A DNA stretch of 64,000 nt, taken from Sporosarcina luteola (GTDB lineage: Bacteria; Bacillota; Bacilli; Bacillales_A; Planococcaceae). Positions 1-9,000 of the stretch are shown piece by piece; the stretch's first letter is position 1; every line of letters begins with the position of its first letter. Where the stretch lies: assembly GCF_023715535.1 (NCBI RefSeq), contig NZ_JAMBOI010000001.1, positions 62,001 to 126,000 on the forward strand, given 5' to 3'. Under the pieces are notes generated by a model, which worked only from the letters and a program-made list of their open reading frames with translations, had not been told where the DNA came from and did no database searches. The position numbers and the translations under genes were made by a program.

Positions 1-146
1 TCGGTTTCACTTTTTTTAGTTAATGAGTCATCCAACGAAACAGGATCATTCGGCTTATTTCTTTCAGCCTGCTGTTCATTGTCATTACATGCTACTAGAA
101 TAGTAATCATTGATAACAGTATTATAGTTAGTAAAGCCCTTTTCAT
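1..146 (-). CDS. Lipoprotein, 3' part outside window
   Basis: The first 48 codons are visible; the gene runs off the left edge. The N-terminus is a lipoprotein signal peptide: positive start (MKR), a hydrophobic stretch and the lipobox LVAC with the lipidated Cys at residue 20, followed by a polar linker (NDNEQQAERNKP). An AAAGGGTG ribosome binding site lies just upstream of the ATG at 146. It is the last visible gene of the Tad operon, 23 nt after flp, so a surface lipoprotein made with the pilus is inferred. The family cannot be recognised from this fragment. The reading frame was too short and too close to the edge to be listed by usual ORF cutoffs. Confidence 0.75.
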   Translation of the reverse strand, partial: MKRALLTIILLSMITILVACNDNEQQAERNKPNDPVSLDDSLTKKSET

Positions 147-169
147 TGGTACACCCTTTCTATTTCAGA

Positions 170-382
170 TCACCCGACCATTCCACTGATTTTATCGACA
201 ATACTTTTAACCAACGCCGTAATCGAAGCAGATTGACCACTCAAAGCAGTCGAAACGATTCCAAGCACCAAAATAAGCAAAGCCGCAATCCCTAGCCATT
301 CCAACGATTGTGCTCCTTTTTCATTTTTCACCGGGAACATCATTTTCGACCAAGCCATCATCAATTTTTCTTTCATCTTCAA
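170..382 (-). CDS. flp: Flp-type (type IVb) pilin
   Basis: A 70-residue prepilin. After a basic leader it has the processing site KG|AQSLEW, with Glu at position 5 of the mature chain as in type IV pilins, followed directly by one hydrophobic helix (LGIAALLILVLGIV) and a short polar tail. The usual Flp motif has Tyr after Glu; here it is Trp. An AAGGAGAG ribosome binding site lies 8 nt before the ATG. It follows tadC in the operon, as the structural subunit of the pilus. No prepilin peptidase (tadV) is in the window; it may lie beyond the left edge. Confidence 0.85.
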   Translation of the reverse strand: MKMKEKLMMAWSKMMFPVKNEKGAQSLEWLGIAALLILVLGIVSTALSGQSASITALVKSIVDKISGMVG

Positions 383-405
383 TTCTCTCCTTAAATTAAT
401 ATATT

Positions 406-1338
406 TTAGTTGAATAACTCAAAAATCCCTTTGTTCTGGTTGAATATATTTATAATCATCAAGCCTCCGATTAGGACGAGGGCAGAAGGTAAGACGAGGA
501 AAGTAGTTACTAACGTCACTTTTGGCGATGCTTTGGCCGCCTTCTCCTTGATCAATTCTTTCTTTAACTTCCTCATCTCTTCGGCTTGTTGTTTAAACGT
601 GTCTGCAATCGGAACACCAAGACGTTCCCCTTGCAACAATGATTTGATTAAAATCTGAAATTCTTTGCTGTCATTTCGATTGAGCAATGATTTATACGCT
701 TCCGACCGTGGTACCCCGACACTCAATTCCTGGATGAAACGTCCGAACTCCTCTTTGACGGGCCCTTCGAAATAGTGCACGATGTCGCGTAGCGCCTGGT
801 CCATTCCGACCCCTGCCTGCAGCGTGACACTCATTGTGTCGAGGAAGTCAGGAAGCTGGTAGGAAATTTCTTCTTGCCTCTTTTTCGCCTTTCCCCTAAG
901 CCAAAGGACGGTTCCGCCAAATCCTGCAATTGGCATAAGAATCAGCATGAATTGTGACAAAGGAAATCTGAGGATGAATAAAATCCCACCTATGAAAAAC
1001 CCAACAATCAGCATGAAAATTTTCAGCCCTTGAAAACGGGAGACCGTCAATCCATATGGATATCCTGCTTGTATGAGGAGCTTTTTCACCTCTACGTTTT
1101 CACTGAAGAAATTGACTCGTTGCCCGAGATCTGAAAAGTCGTCTGCGGACTTAAAAAGCTTTTCCAGGACTTTCTCTTTTCTCGACTTCTTCTTTCGTAT
1201 CCACGTTTCGATATAGACGGATTCGTCAATTTCTTCACGTAAATTCCTTTTTTCATTCAAATAGACATAGTAAGCTCGCAATGAGATTCCGATTGTTGCT
1301 ACAACTAGAAACGTAAATAAAGCAATTATGCCATCCAT
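406..1338 (-). CDS. tadC: Tad pilus inner-membrane platform protein TadC
   Basis: A 310-residue membrane protein of the GspF/T2SSF family. It has an N-terminal helix (residues 2-22), paired hydrophobic helices around 105-150, a conserved cytoplasmic block (DFLDTMSVTLQAGVGMDQAL, about 165-184) and a C-terminal membrane segment near 275-300. TadB and TadC together form the platform on which the TadA ATPase drives pilin assembly. It starts 4 nt after the tadB stop, so the two are translationally close. The length fits the family. Confidence 0.9.
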   Translation of the reverse strand: MDGIIALFTFLVVATIGISLRAYYVYLNEKRNLREEIDESVYIETWIRKKKSRKEKVLEKLFKSADDFSDLGQRVNFFSENVEVKKLLIQAGYPYGLTVSRFQGLKIFMLIVGFFIGGILFILRFPLSQFMLILMPIAGFGGTVLWLRGKAKKRQEEISYQLPDFLDTMSVTLQAGVGMDQALRDIVHYFEGPVKEEFGRFIQELSVGVPRSEAYKSLLNRNDSKEFQILIKSLLQGERLGVPIADTFKQQAEEMRKLKKELIKEKAAKASPKVTLVTTFLVLPSALVLIGGLMIINIFNQNKGIFELFN

Positions 1339-1342
1339 TCAT

Positions 1343-2269
1343 TCACACCCTGATATTCGTAATTTTCCTGACGATGACAAATGTCAGAACGGTCCCAAAC
1401 AAGAAGAACGTCAATAGGATTAATCCGATGCCTGTAAAAAGGGGATCGAGGAAGCCGTCGATGATATTGTTCATCATGAGAACTAGGAAAATCGGGATGA
1501 TCGGAACTAGCATCGAGACATACCGTTGCTCCGCGGTCATCGTCTTCACTTCCTGCTTGAGCAGCTTCCGTTCGTCAAGCGTCTGGCTCATTTCATCAAG
1601 CACTGCGGATAAATTGCCACCCGCTTTTTTCTGGATGAGCATCGTCGCCGCGAACAATTGGAATTCCTTATGATCGATCCTTTTTTCCATCGTCCTAAGC
1701 GCCGTTTGAAATTCAATGCCTAATGACAGTTCATGTGCCATCCGTTTGAACTCCCTTTTTGCCGGCTCATTGATTTCCTGCGTGACGAGCTGGATCCCTT
1801 GATTCAACGTCATCCCTGATCGGGTCGAGTTTGCAAGTATCCGGCAGATTTCAGGCAGCTGGTCGATCAGCATCTGTTTCTTCTTGTTCTTCCTAAGCAG
1901 GAATAAAAGTCTTCGTGCACCTTCAATCAGCAGCATTCCAACAAGAAGTGCCGGCACCAAATCCAGTTTGAACATGTTGACGAGCATGAAGACAATGCCC
2001 ATATATCCGACAATAAGGGCGCCGAAGAACTCGGATGGAGTGAACGGGATGTTGGCATCTGCAAGTTTCGGCTCCAATTCCTTTGCCGTCTCCGTCTCAT
2101 CGAATTTTGTGCCGATGAGGACGATGACACTTTTCCGCTTTTCCCCATCCAGGTAAAACTGTTCAACTTCCTTCCGCCACTCTCTCTTCGACTTCCGGTA
2201 ATCAAGAAGGAAGTAAACTGCGATCAGGAAGACGAAGACGGCCGCTGCCGCAATGGATGCCTCTACCAT
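1343..2269 (-). CDS. tadB: Tad pilus inner-membrane platform protein TadB
   Basis: A 308-residue GspF/T2SSF-family protein, paralogous to TadC. A membrane helix lies at residues 5-24, hydrophobic pairs at about 85-120, and the cytoplasmic block DQLPEICRILANSTRSGMTL at about 138-157; two further membrane segments end the protein. It overlaps the end of tadA by 7 nt, indicating translational coupling with the ATPase it works with. Confidence 0.9.
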   Translation of the reverse strand: MVEASIAAAAVFVFLIAVYFLLDYRKSKREWRKEVEQFYLDGEKRKSVIVLIGTKFDETETAKELEPKLADANIPFTPSEFFGALIVGYMGIVFMLVNMFKLDLVPALLVGMLLIEGARRLLFLLRKNKKKQMLIDQLPEICRILANSTRSGMTLNQGIQLVTQEINEPAKREFKRMAHELSLGIEFQTALRTMEKRIDHKEFQLFAATMLIQKKAGGNLSAVLDEMSQTLDERKLLKQEVKTMTAEQRYVSMLVPIIPIFLVLMMNNIIDGFLDPLFTGIGLILLTFFLFGTVLTFVIVRKITNIRV

Positions 2270-3615
2270 GTTGCAACCTCCTCTTTCACCCGGAAGTCCG
2301 ACTTATCCATATGGATGCCGAATATCTTGAGACGCTCCAGGCAATCAGGTATTTCACCGGTTGCCGTAAAGTGGCCAAGGACCGTACCGTCTTCCAGCAT
2401 GCCTGTCCGTTTGAACTTGAAGATTTCGGCAATCCGGAAGGTCCCGTCATCCTCATTCTTCTGCACTTCCGAAATGGAGATGATTTTCCGCGTTCCGTCC
2501 GTCAATCGCGTTGCCTGGATGATGATGTCAAGTGCTCCGACGATATATTCACGGATGACAGTCGAAGGCAGATCCATCCCCGCCATGATGACCATCGATT
2601 CGACACGTCTCAATGCATCGGCAGGCGAATTCGCATGGACAGTCGTCAAGGATCCTTCGTGCCCTGTGTTCATCGCCTGAAGCATGTCGAAAGCTTCACC
2701 GCTTCGGACCTCACCGACGATGATCCGATCGGGGCGCATCCTAAGTGCGTTCCGTACGAGGTTGCGGATCGTCACTTCCCCCCGGCCTTCTACGTTCGCT
2801 GGCCGCGCCTCCATGCCGACGACATTCGGCCTATCAAGGCGCAACTCGGCAGAGTCCTCAATCGTGATAACCCGTTCGCCATGCGGAATTGAAGCGGCGA
2901 CGACATTCAAAAGCGTCGTCTTCCCGGAGCCCGTACCGCCAGAAATGAGCGTGTTCATCTTCCCTTTCACGACACCTTGAAGGAAGCGGGCCATCACTTC
3001 ATTCAATGAATCAAATCCGAGAAGGTCCTCCATTTGGAATGGCTCTTCCCGGAACTTTCGGATGGAGACCAATGTCCCTGACAAGCTGACAGGCGCGATG
3101 ACCGCGTTGACACGGCTGCCGTCCGGCAATCTTGCGTCAACCATCGGAGAGCTTTCATCGACACGTCTCCCTAGTGGAGCGACGATGCGGTCGACGATAT
3201 GCCGGACATGTTCATCATCTCTGAAAGCGACGTCCACCATTTCAAGGCGACCTTTTTTCTCGACATACACCTCATCGAAACCATTGATGAGGATTTCCGT
3301 GATTGCAGGATCTTTGATGAGCGGTTCCAGCGGACCATATCCGACCGCTTCGTCAAGAATCCTTGTGATCAGCAAGTCTTTATCATTCCGTGAGATGATC
3401 ACTTTCTCCTCAGACATGAAATGAGAGACATATTGTTCGATCCGCAAACGCATTTCACCGGATGACAACTGGGTGAGCGCCTCCAGATTCGTATCCCTCA
3501 GCAATCTCGCTTTATAGTGATCGACCAATTCATCGACAAGATGATTCTCATACTTATAAGACGATGATTGCTGTTTTGCCAATTTCTCTTTGCGCCGTTC
3601 GAATAAAGAACTCAT
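2263..3615 (-). CDS. tadA: Tad secretion ATPase TadA/CpaF
   Basis: A 450-residue type II/IV secretion ATPase. Walker A is GGTGSGKTT (about residues 226-234), the Asp/Walker B region holds RIIVGEVRSGEA (about 298-309), and a His box follows (MNTGHEGSLTTVHANSP). The N-terminal part (1-190) carries the CpaF-type all-alpha and N-domain blocks ending in ARLPDGSRVNAVI. It powers Flp pilus assembly at the cytoplasmic face of the membrane. It follows tadZ by 13 nt. Confidence 0.95.
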   Translation of the reverse strand: MSSLFERRKEKLAKQQSSSYKYENHLVDELVDHYKARLLRDTNLEALTQLSSGEMRLRIEQYVSHFMSEEKVIISRNDKDLLITRILDEAVGYGPLEPLIKDPAITEILINGFDEVYVEKKGRLEMVDVAFRDDEHVRHIVDRIVAPLGRRVDESSPMVDARLPDGSRVNAVIAPVSLSGTLVSIRKFREEPFQMEDLLGFDSLNEVMARFLQGVVKGKMNTLISGGTGSGKTTLLNVVAASIPHGERVITIEDSAELRLDRPNVVGMEARPANVEGRGEVTIRNLVRNALRMRPDRIIVGEVRSGEAFDMLQAMNTGHEGSLTTVHANSPADALRRVESMVIMAGMDLPSTVIREYIVGALDIIIQATRLTDGTRKIISISEVQKNEDDGTFRIAEIFKFKRTGMLEDGTVLGHFTATGEIPDCLERLKIFGIHMDKSDFRVKEEVATW

Positions 3616-3628
3616 CGTTCACCACCTC

Positions 3629-4798
3629 CTACTGCTTTGCGACTTGACGGGCGAATTTCCGTATATCCTTTGCAAACGGGATCAGTTTCCTCTCCTTGGC
3701 TTGCTTCCGTACAGGTTGCCCCTGGTTGATGAATGTTTGGAGACCTTTCGTATCTTGCCTGATCGAAGCGATGATCGGGTAGCGCAATACATTTTTCAAA
3801 TCTTTCTGCTTCACTTCATAGTTCTTCGATAATTTATTCAATACGATTTCCATCCTGCTCGAAAGGACAAGCCCTAGCCTTTCAGACAGTTCCTCGTATT
3901 GCTTCATGATTTTCAATGAAGGGGTGTCTGGAGTGAGGACGTAATAGATCTTATCCGATTCCTCCATCGCTGTGACGGCAAGCCCGTTGATCGAAGATGG
4001 TAAATCGACAACGACATAATCGAATGACCGCCTGCACATCCGAAGCAGCTTCGCGATGAATTCCTCATCGAGCGTTTCCAATATTTCTGCATCACATGGA
4101 CTGATGAGCACCTCCATTTTGGAATGCTCCTGCGTTTGGGAGACATTTCGGATATGGCTTTCATTCAGCTCCTCGATGACGGGCTGCAAGTCGGCAAGCG
4201 ATCGGTTCGATTCAATGGAAAGCAATGTTTCGATGCCGCCGAACTGCCCGTTCAAATCAATGAGGATCACTTCCGCTGATGACTCGAGCTTCATCGTTTG
4301 CGCAAATGACGCGGCGAGCAGGGAACAGCCGCTTCCGCCTTTTCCGCTATAAAACGAAATGATCTTTCCTCTGCCGCGACCAAATGTTGTAGTAGCCGAT
4401 TCTTCATTCTTCGCCTTCTTTGCCGCATAGCCTTTAACGATATTCGGAAATCTGCTCGAGAATAGGCCTGATTCTTCCGGAAAGACAAAAAACTCATCTG
4501 CTCCAGCCCTCGTCATATTGCGGAGCAAGCCGAAGTCGGATTCATTAGCAATGAACAGAATAAGTGCATTCGGGTTGATGATCTTCAGCATTTGAACGAC
4601 TTCGACCGATGTATCGGCTTCCGTCTGTCCAAAAATGACGATATGCGCCATTTCCCTGTTCATTTCTCTTACCGCTTCATTCGAACGTACACCAATGACC
4701 TGCTCCGATTTTGTCTCGGCAATGGTCTTCAACTGCGACATGAGCACTTCCTCATCAGAAACAATCATAATATTCAATTTATTATCCAACTGCCTCAC
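3629..4798 (-). CDS. tadZ: Tad localisation protein TadZ/CpaE (MinD-like)
   Basis: 389 residues: an atypical receiver-like N-terminus (about 8-125) and a MinD/ParA-like ATPase domain from about 146. The P-loop reads SGKGGSGCSLL, so the usual second Lys of the deviant Walker A (KGGxGK) is Cys; degenerate P-loops are known in CpaE/TadZ proteins. In other systems TadZ places the Tad machine at a site on the membrane. The start at 4798 is a TTG with an AAGGGTGAGG site upstream. Confidence 0.88.
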   Translation of the reverse strand: MRQLDNKLNIMIVSDEEVLMSQLKTIAETKSEQVIGVRSNEAVREMNREMAHIVIFGQTEADTSVEVVQMLKIINPNALILFIANESDFGLLRNMTRAGADEFFVFPEESGLFSSRFPNIVKGYAAKKAKNEESATTTFGRGRGKIISFYSGKGGSGCSLLAASFAQTMKLESSAEVILIDLNGQFGGIETLLSIESNRSLADLQPVIEELNESHIRNVSQTQEHSKMEVLISPCDAEILETLDEEFIAKLLRMCRRSFDYVVVDLPSSINGLAVTAMEESDKIYYVLTPDTPSLKIMKQYEELSERLGLVLSSRMEIVLNKLSKNYEVKQKDLKNVLRYPIIASIRQDTKGLQTFINQGQPVRKQAKERKLIPFAKDIRKFARQVAKQ

Positions 4799-4822
4799 CC
4801 TTCAATAAGTGACTGTTCACCC

Positions 4823-5599
4823 TTATTCACCTGAGTCATCCGATTTCTGATCTGATGATTTTTCCGTTTTAGTAGTAGCTTCTTTTGCAGCCGATTCGTC
4901 GGTTTTTCCTTCAGGCTGTTCGCCGGCCGGCTCCTCTTTCTGTTCTTCCTTGCCATCTGTCGTCTCTATTGAATCGCCGAATGAAGACGCCTGCCCGACG
5001 TTTGCCTTCAACACACGGATATGCTCGGCATAATTTTGCATATGTATGAGGGTCGGTGCCTCTTCAGCCGTCACTTCCACCGCGATTCCGGAGAAATTAT
5101 CATTTGTCCCTTCCGCGTAAGCGACGAGCACGTCTTTCATGAAGACCTCTGTCTTTTTCTTCCCATCGTTATTCGTCGATACGATGATATCGACGCGATC
5201 CAATGCCGTCAGCACTTGATCGAACTGGATTTTATCCGTCCGATACATTGTGACGAGACGATTGTTGGCATCCTGTAAATTCGAGACCGGCTTGATCATA
5301 TTTTTCGTAATGATGTCCCCTGGATTTAGCGGGACAATTGATACTTGATGCTCGAACTCGTCTTCTGAAAGTATGTGGCTATCCGTCACGAACTTGTTGG
5401 GGATATCCATTTGCGTCACTTGAGAAACCTCGATTGGTGAACGGGAAGGGATGGACCCTTTCGCTATGTAAATCGAAGTCATTCCCCCAAGTTCGGCATT
5501 CAGTTCTTTGACTTTTTCCAGCACGAGATAACCTGTCACTGCAGCTAATATGAAGGCCAATAGTAAAAATATCGCCGCGCGCCTTTTTGCCTCTAACAT
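4823..5599 (-). CDS. cpaB: Tad pilus assembly protein CpaB/RcpC (SAF domain)
   Basis: 258 residues: an N-terminal membrane anchor (about 8-27), a SAF domain (about 43-110, starting IYIAKGSIPSRSPIEVSQV), a CpaB-type C-terminal domain, then an acidic, Lys/Glu-rich low-complexity tail (about 210-258) that is probably exposed. In Gram-negatives RcpC acts with the secretin; no secretin is expected here, so a role in the cell-wall passage of the pilus is inferred. It is the first gene of the operon, with AGAGGGATTGGG before the ATG. Confidence 0.85.
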   Translation of the reverse strand: MLEAKRRAAIFLLLAFILAAVTGYLVLEKVKELNAELGGMTSIYIAKGSIPSRSPIEVSQVTQMDIPNKFVTDSHILSEDEFEHQVSIVPLNPGDIITKNMIKPVSNLQDANNRLVTMYRTDKIQFDQVLTALDRVDIIVSTNNDGKKKTEVFMKDVLVAYAEGTNDNFSGIAVEVTAEEAPTLIHMQNYAEHIRVLKANVGQASSFGDSIETTDGKEEQKEEPAGEQPEGKTDESAAKEATTKTEKSSDQKSDDSGE

Positions 5600-5635
5600 C
5601 CCAATCCCTCTTTCATACTAAAGAAATGAAACTTT

Positions 5636-5661
5636 CCGCTCTCTCTTCCATTTGGTAGATT
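5636..5661 (-). promoter_or_regulatory. Leader block shared with the nuclease gene
   Basis: The transcribed strand reads AATCTACCAAATG, a few purine-rich bases, then GAGCGG. The same block, with a 4-5 nt insertion, occurs at 10669-10698 in the leader of the large nuclease. It lies just after the Tad promoter and about 37 nt before cpaB. A common regulator site or RNA element is inferred. Confidence 0.5.
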
Positions 5662-5674
5662 CCTATGTTCATTA

Positions 5675-5703
5675 TTAATATCATTGTGTCGATTGTATGT
5701 CAA
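5675..5703 (-). promoter_or_regulatory. Sigma-A promoter of the Tad operon
   Basis: On the minus strand TTGACA (5698-5703) and TATTAA (5675-5680) are separated by exactly 17 nt, about 75 nt before the cpaB start. This is the best promoter in the 480-bp gap between cpaB and the nuclease gene. Confidence 0.75.
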
Positions 5704-6034
5704 AATCGTGACAGATGAGCTCGAATCGTGCTGAGTCATTAGTCATTGGACCAAAGGGCAATGGTGATTGTGAATGTTTTTCCAATAGCGTTTCACTTGT
5801 GGTCCTATGATGGGAATCAAGGTCAAAAATCATGTTTTCCTTTGCTGTCCGCAACTTAAGAATCATTTTCCAGTTTTTGAAAGTCTAGAATTAGAGATAT
5901 TTGAATTCAAGACTATGGTAATGCTAGCTAGATTGCTTTTTTCGTAGGAATGGAGGATGGATGTTCTTGTTGGTGTGTAGGAATGAGGTATTATGTAAAG
6001 GTTAAATTTTGTAAAATGTAATGTACATGAATAC
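5704..6034. other. Intergenic region without a supportable gene
   Basis: This stretch lies between the Tad promoter and the terminator of the nuclease gene. Two short minus-strand frames here (61 and 70 codons) have no ribosome binding site and no protein-like composition, so I do not call them. GTAGGAATG occurs twice about 33 nt apart (near 5944 and 5978), without further structure. Confidence 0.5.
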
Positions 6035-6072
6035 CATAATAAAAGACCAAAGGAAAGTTGATCCCCTGGTCT
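6035..6072 (-). terminator. Terminator of the nuclease gene
   Basis: On the minus strand AGACCA and TGGTCT pair, helped by GG/CC pairs further inside, and are followed by TTTTATTAT. It lies 11 nt after the nuclease stop codon. Confidence 0.65.
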
Positions 6073-6082
6073 CACGTTTTGA

Positions 6083-9000
6083 CTATGAAGCTTTTTGCAA
6101 AGTATTTGAACCGGCTTTTTTCCAGATCGAATTCACCCATTCAGGATGGTCAATGAACGGATTGCGGTTGCCTTGCCATTGTTCGATGATGTTGTTGCGG
6201 TTCATTTCAAATGCATCGACTGGGTCCATCTCATGCCACTCCAATAGGACGGAAAGCTTTCCATGATAAGGGTTGCTGCCGTTGTTCAGCAGTTCATTCA
6301 ACTCCAGATCTACTTTGTCGCCTGCTTCGTAGCGGGTTGCCATATAGAATAGCATCCTTGCTACATCGCCTTTCACGCGATCTGGCGGTTCCCATGAATT
6401 GGCCGTTTTGAAGCAGCCGTCACAGCCTTTCACGGCACTTCCGCCATAGTCGAAGTCCAAGTTGCCGCGTGCGCTGTTCACTTGGACGTCTGTCGGACGC
6501 AAATGATGGATATCCGTTCCAGGTCCTATGCTCGTGCCGAAGTTGCCGTGAGATTTTGCCCATACATGCTCACGGTTCCAGTCACCGACATTCCCGCCGT
6601 TCCGATCTTTGGAGCGCGATTCACCTGAATAGAACAAGATGACATTGTTCGGATTGTTCGGATCTTTATCCGTCTCCTTCAATGCTTCCCACACTTGCGC
6701 GTAGGTCAGCTTGCGATGGTCAGAGATGATATCGTGAAGTGCCGCTTTCAACTCCTGCCCTTCCTTGCCGATTGCATTTTTGTAATAACCGTCTGCAGGT
6801 AGTTCCGCTTTCGTAATTGTTACCGAGAAGCTCGCCGTTACGGATTTGTCGCCGTCCGTTGCGGTCACTCCGACGATATGAGTGCCTTCCTCCAATTGCA
6901 AGTTGAGGACGTTCTTTGTAAGATCGACTGTCCCTTTCGTTGCAGAGTACGTCAGCTTATCGCCGTCCGGGTCGCTGAAATGTCCGGAGAGGACGATGGA
7001 AATCGTCTCCCCGGCTTTTGCTTCCTTATTCGGGATCGGCTTCGTGACGATTGGCGCATTGTTCAGAGTCGGCACGCCAATCCTTTTTCCTTTTGAGTTA
7101 TAGAAGGTGACAGCAGAAGAATCTGCCCCTTTGATAAAGTCGATTCGCTTAATGTTTTCAGCGCCTCTGATTTCAAGGGGATTCGAGCCTTCCACAATGA
7201 CATGGCCCATTTCAGTACCTTTCATATCAACAATTAAACCTTTTTTCTTTGGTTGCAAGATGACTGAGTTCGTTTTAAACCCTTCGCCTGTCAGTTCAGC
7301 ATAGTCCCCTTTTAAGTAAATGCCGTCCTTCAACGATGATTGAGCATCCATATAGACAGAAACGCTCGGCTCCGCAATCATGATTTGCTTTTTATGTTCA
7401 TTGATCAGGTTGTACACTTTCTTAATCGGAACTGGCTCCCATACAACTGGCGCTTCGAAACCGATCTGCACCATGACCGGATCATGGTCGCTTGCTCGTC
7501 CTGCCATATCCGTGAAGTCCGCGTTGATGTGCAAAATATCGATTTCCGTTTGATCCGCCAAGTTATTCGACACAAGAATGTGGTCGAGCACTTGAGAATT
7601 TCCTTGATGTACGTACGAATAACGGTCAGCCTTATCGACTAGATTGATCATATTCGTCATGAGGTCGCCTTCATGGATCTTCAAAGGTTCCGCAAATTGG
7701 AAGTCATTGAAATCTCCGAGAGAAACGATGTTTGCATCAGGATTATCCGTCTTGATTTCGGAGATGAAGTTATAGACGAGCTGTGCAATCTGTTTCCGCT
7801 GCGCTTCACTGCCATAGACCGGCGGCTGTTTGGAGCCGAATAATGGTGTATCTCCGGTTTTTGAATTCCAATGGTTGACGATCGCGATGACCGACTCGCC
7901 TTTGAAATCGAATTGCGCAGCGAGTGGTTTCCGGCTGCTGTTGAATGCTGCGTCATTCGGAGCGATGCGTCCCGGATTTTGCGTCAACTTGCCGTTCTCA
8001 TAATGAGACGCAGTTGTCGCATCCCCTTTTGGCATGCCTTCCGTCAATGAAACGCGTGCAGGATTGTAGAGGAATCCGACACGGATATTCGCGTTCGGCT
8101 GTCCGCCATCTTCATTATTCACCGGATCGATATTGACGTATTCGTACTGCACTCCGCCTGCATCGGCAATCGCTTGGATAAGGCGCTCATAACTTTCATT
8201 CGCACGGGAATCTCCGGCATCCGGCCCGTTATTGTCCTGTACTTCCGTCACGCCGATAATGTCAGGGTTTTGCATATCCTGTACAAATGCCCTGGCCAGT
8301 TTCTTTGCTTTGTCATTTGTTGTTGTTTTGGTATTGTTCGAGAAGTTCTCCAAGTTGTAGGAAGCGATTGTCAGCTTGTCCGCATCCTTCACAATTGTCG
8401 TCTTCTCCGGAACTGCATCGCCTTTTGAATGGGCTTGTTGCATTCCACTTAAAGACGTAAAGATTTTATAGTTTTGGAATGAATAACCGACAACCCCTGT
8501 TATCGGTCCTGCGAAACGGTCGCCCGTCGCGACTTCGAAATCACGCGCCGGCCCGTTCGGCTCCAATCGGAATTGGACCCGCTCCGCATTTTGATCGTCT
8601 TCCTTCAACAGGATGCCGCCATTCAATGTTTCCGTTGGAGCATTTTCAAATACGGTGACGAGATCGCCATGTTCCTGAGGTCCGACAGCTTTCACATTAC
8701 CGACTTGCACAAGCATCGCTTCACGGCTTTCCCAGAAATCCGCCGCATATTTCGCGGGATCGAATTCAGCGAACTGATGACTCGCAATTTTCTCTCCCGG
8801 CAAGTTTCTTTCATTAATAGTGAATGGAGTCGGGAGCGGAACATTACGCTTGAGGATCTTGACGTTGCCCCCACGGTCATCACGGACATTGATCTGCGTT
8901 GTTTTCAAGTCAGTCTCCTGGCGGTCCGCATACCCGTCGATTGCATACTCACTCACTTCACCCTTGACGGAAACCAGATCTCCGACGGAAAGATTCCAAG

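Noticed and set aside
5681..6075. Two short minus-strand frames of 61 and 70 codons
   Set aside because: No ribosome binding sites, unlikely composition, and they overlap the Tad promoter region.
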